Shown here: piece after piece, positions 63,128 through 64,000 of the stretch | Layout: each line of letters starts with the position of its first letter | Position numbering within the stretch: position 1 is the first letter of the stretch | Assembly: GCF_009184545.1 (NCBI RefSeq) | Contig: NZ_QJOW01000001.1 | Location: 1 to 64,000 of the forward strand | Direction of reading: 5' to 3' | Length of the DNA: 64,000 nt | DNA from: Halosegnis rubeus | Lineage (GTDB): Archaea; Halobacteriota; Halobacteria; Halobacteriales; Haloarculaceae | Made by a program: the position numbers and the translations under genes | The notes under the pieces: model-generated | What the model was told of the DNA's origin: nothing | Seen by the model: the letters and a program-made list of their open reading frames with translations, nothing else | Database searches by the model: none

Positions 63128-64000
63128 ATGTTCATCGCCTTCCGCGAGGAGGTCTCGGCCGTCCTCGCCGACGCGCTCGACGACTGCGGCTATCCGAGCG
63201 ACGACCTCGGTATCGAGGTTCCGCCCGAGGAGTTCGACGCCGTCCTCGCGTCTTCGGTCGCCTTCCGACTCGCCAGCGAAGCCGGCGCACCACCACCGCA
63301 GGTCGCCGGCGAGCTCGCCGACGCGGTCGACCTCTCCGAGACCATCTACGTCGACTCGGTCGCGACACAGGGTCCGTACGTCAATTTCACGCCCAGCAAG
63401 ACCTACTTCGCCGACGCGCTCGCCGTCCGCGAGGAGAGCGGCCGCCTCGACTCGATCGGCGACTCCGTCGTCGTCGAACACACGAGCGCGAACCCGACCG
63501 GCCCGGTCCACGTCGGCCGTGCGCGCAACCCCATCGTCGGGGACGCCGTCGCGAACCTGCTCGAATACGCCGGCAACGACGTGGACCGCCACTACTACGT
63601 CAACGACGCCGGCCGCCAGATGGCCGTCTTCACGTGGGCGTACGAGACGTTCGACGAGTCCGACCTCCCGGAGCCGGAGCGCGACCGCATCGAGTACGAC
63701 ATGGTCCGCTACTACCGCACGGGCAACGAGTTTCTCGAGTCCGCCGACGAGACCGCCGTCGAGGCCGCCGAAGCCGAAATCGAATCGATTCTGCAGGGGC
63801 TGGAGGCGGGCGACGACGACACCTACGAGCGCGTGGGCGAGGTTGTCGACGCGGTGCTCGGTGGGATGAAGGAGTGTCTCGCGCGCCTGCCGGCGGCGTT
63901 CGACGAGTTCGTCAAGGAGACGCGATTCATGAAGAACGGCGACACCGACGACGTGGTCGCCCGGCTGAAGAGCCTCGACGAGGCCGTCTACGAGGAGGAT
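63128..64000 (+). CDS. argS: arginyl-tRNA synthetase, 5-prime part
   Basis: The gene runs off the right edge; 291 codons are visible. An N-terminal additional domain (residues 1-100, [20 protein letters not shown]) is followed by the class I catalytic motif [25 protein letters not shown] (about 115-139), where the archaeal form HVGR replaces HIGH. A catalytic-core insertion follows ([23 protein letters not shown]). It charges tRNA-Arg. The ATG follows a TATA-like CTTTATCA (63099-63106) about 22-29 nt upstream, so it is probably leaderless. Confidence 0.93.
   Translation, partial: MFIAFREEVSAVLADALDDCGYPSDDLGIEVPPEEFDAVLASSVAFRLASEAGAPPPQVAGELADAVDLSETIYVDSVATQGPYVNFTPSKTYFADALAVREESGRLDSIGDSVVVEHTSANPTGPVHVGRARNPIVGDAVANLLEYAGNDVDRHYYVNDAGRQMAVFTWAYETFDESDLPEPERDRIEYDMVRYYRTGNEFLESADETAVEAAEAEIESILQGLEAGDDDTYERVGEVVDAVLGGMKECLARLPAAFDEFVKETRFMKNGDTDDVVARLKSLDEAVYEED

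Overview
The window is a chromosomal segment of a halophilic archaeon (class Halobacteria). The DNA is very GC-rich, the proteins are rich in Asp and Glu, many genes look leaderless with a TATA-like box about 25-30 nt upstream of the start codon, and the gene content is archaeal: A-type ATP synthase, thermosome, aIF-1A, Rio1, RPA with its associated protein, L40e, Trm1, Tsr3, Taw1 and Lrp/glutamine synthetase. No rRNA, tRNA, CRISPR array or intact insertion sequence was seen. I cannot name the genus from the sequence alone.

Layout. 1-2.8 kb: a small accessory edge with a possible IS200/IS605-type end, a DUF433/PIN-like toxin-antitoxin pair, a frameshifted mini-gene and a LeuA/homocitrate-synthase-like enzyme. 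2.8-10.5 kb: an export cluster (MFS, TetR, MATE, a giant RND/MmpL-type protein, TrmB), where the TetR gene and the RND gene are each preceded by a related inverted repeat. 10.5-26 kb: housekeeping and membrane genes: a duplicated membrane protein, prepilin peptidase, rpa3/rpap3, TRAM protein, a radical SAM enzyme, a DUF373 protein, polyprenyl synthase, EtfAB, a membrane-anchored winged-helix regulator divergent from a secreted protein, and a pilin-like protein. 26-36 kb: a methyltransferase divergent from the complete ATP synthase operon atpHIKECFABD, then a broken CorC-family gene. 36-46.5 kb: thermosome, the ribosome-biogenesis run aIF1A-Rio1 ... KH/Dim2-like, alcohol dehydrogenase, DUF460 protein, Tsr3, enolase-superfamily protein and L40e. 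46.5-53.8 kb: SWIM protein, HisH, a PhnDCE transporter, a uracil-DNA glycosylase next to a DUF99/endonuclease-dU-like gene, an MBL hydrolase and Trm1. 53.8-64 kb: two YihY-type membrane proteins (one with an early stop, one apparently fused to its neighbour), PAP2 phosphatase, glnA/lrp, IlvE, RibB with the riboflavin kinase-regulator RbkR, Taw1 and the start of argS.

The most unusual material is a set of genes that appear freshly altered: a CorC-family gene with an internal deletion and a 5-prime frameshift (35753-36231), a YihY gene whose own stop has been lost so that it reads through the next gene's promoter (54619-55893), a YihY gene with TGA as third codon of its predicted leaderless start (53807), and a frameshifted mini membrane protein (1132-1288). 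I found no clearly new multi-gene system. The best candidates for new biology are the operator pair of the TetR/MATE/RND cluster, the internally duplicated membrane protein beside the prepilin peptidase, the membrane-anchored regulator beside secreted and pilin-like proteins, and the UDG/DUF99 uracil-repair pair.
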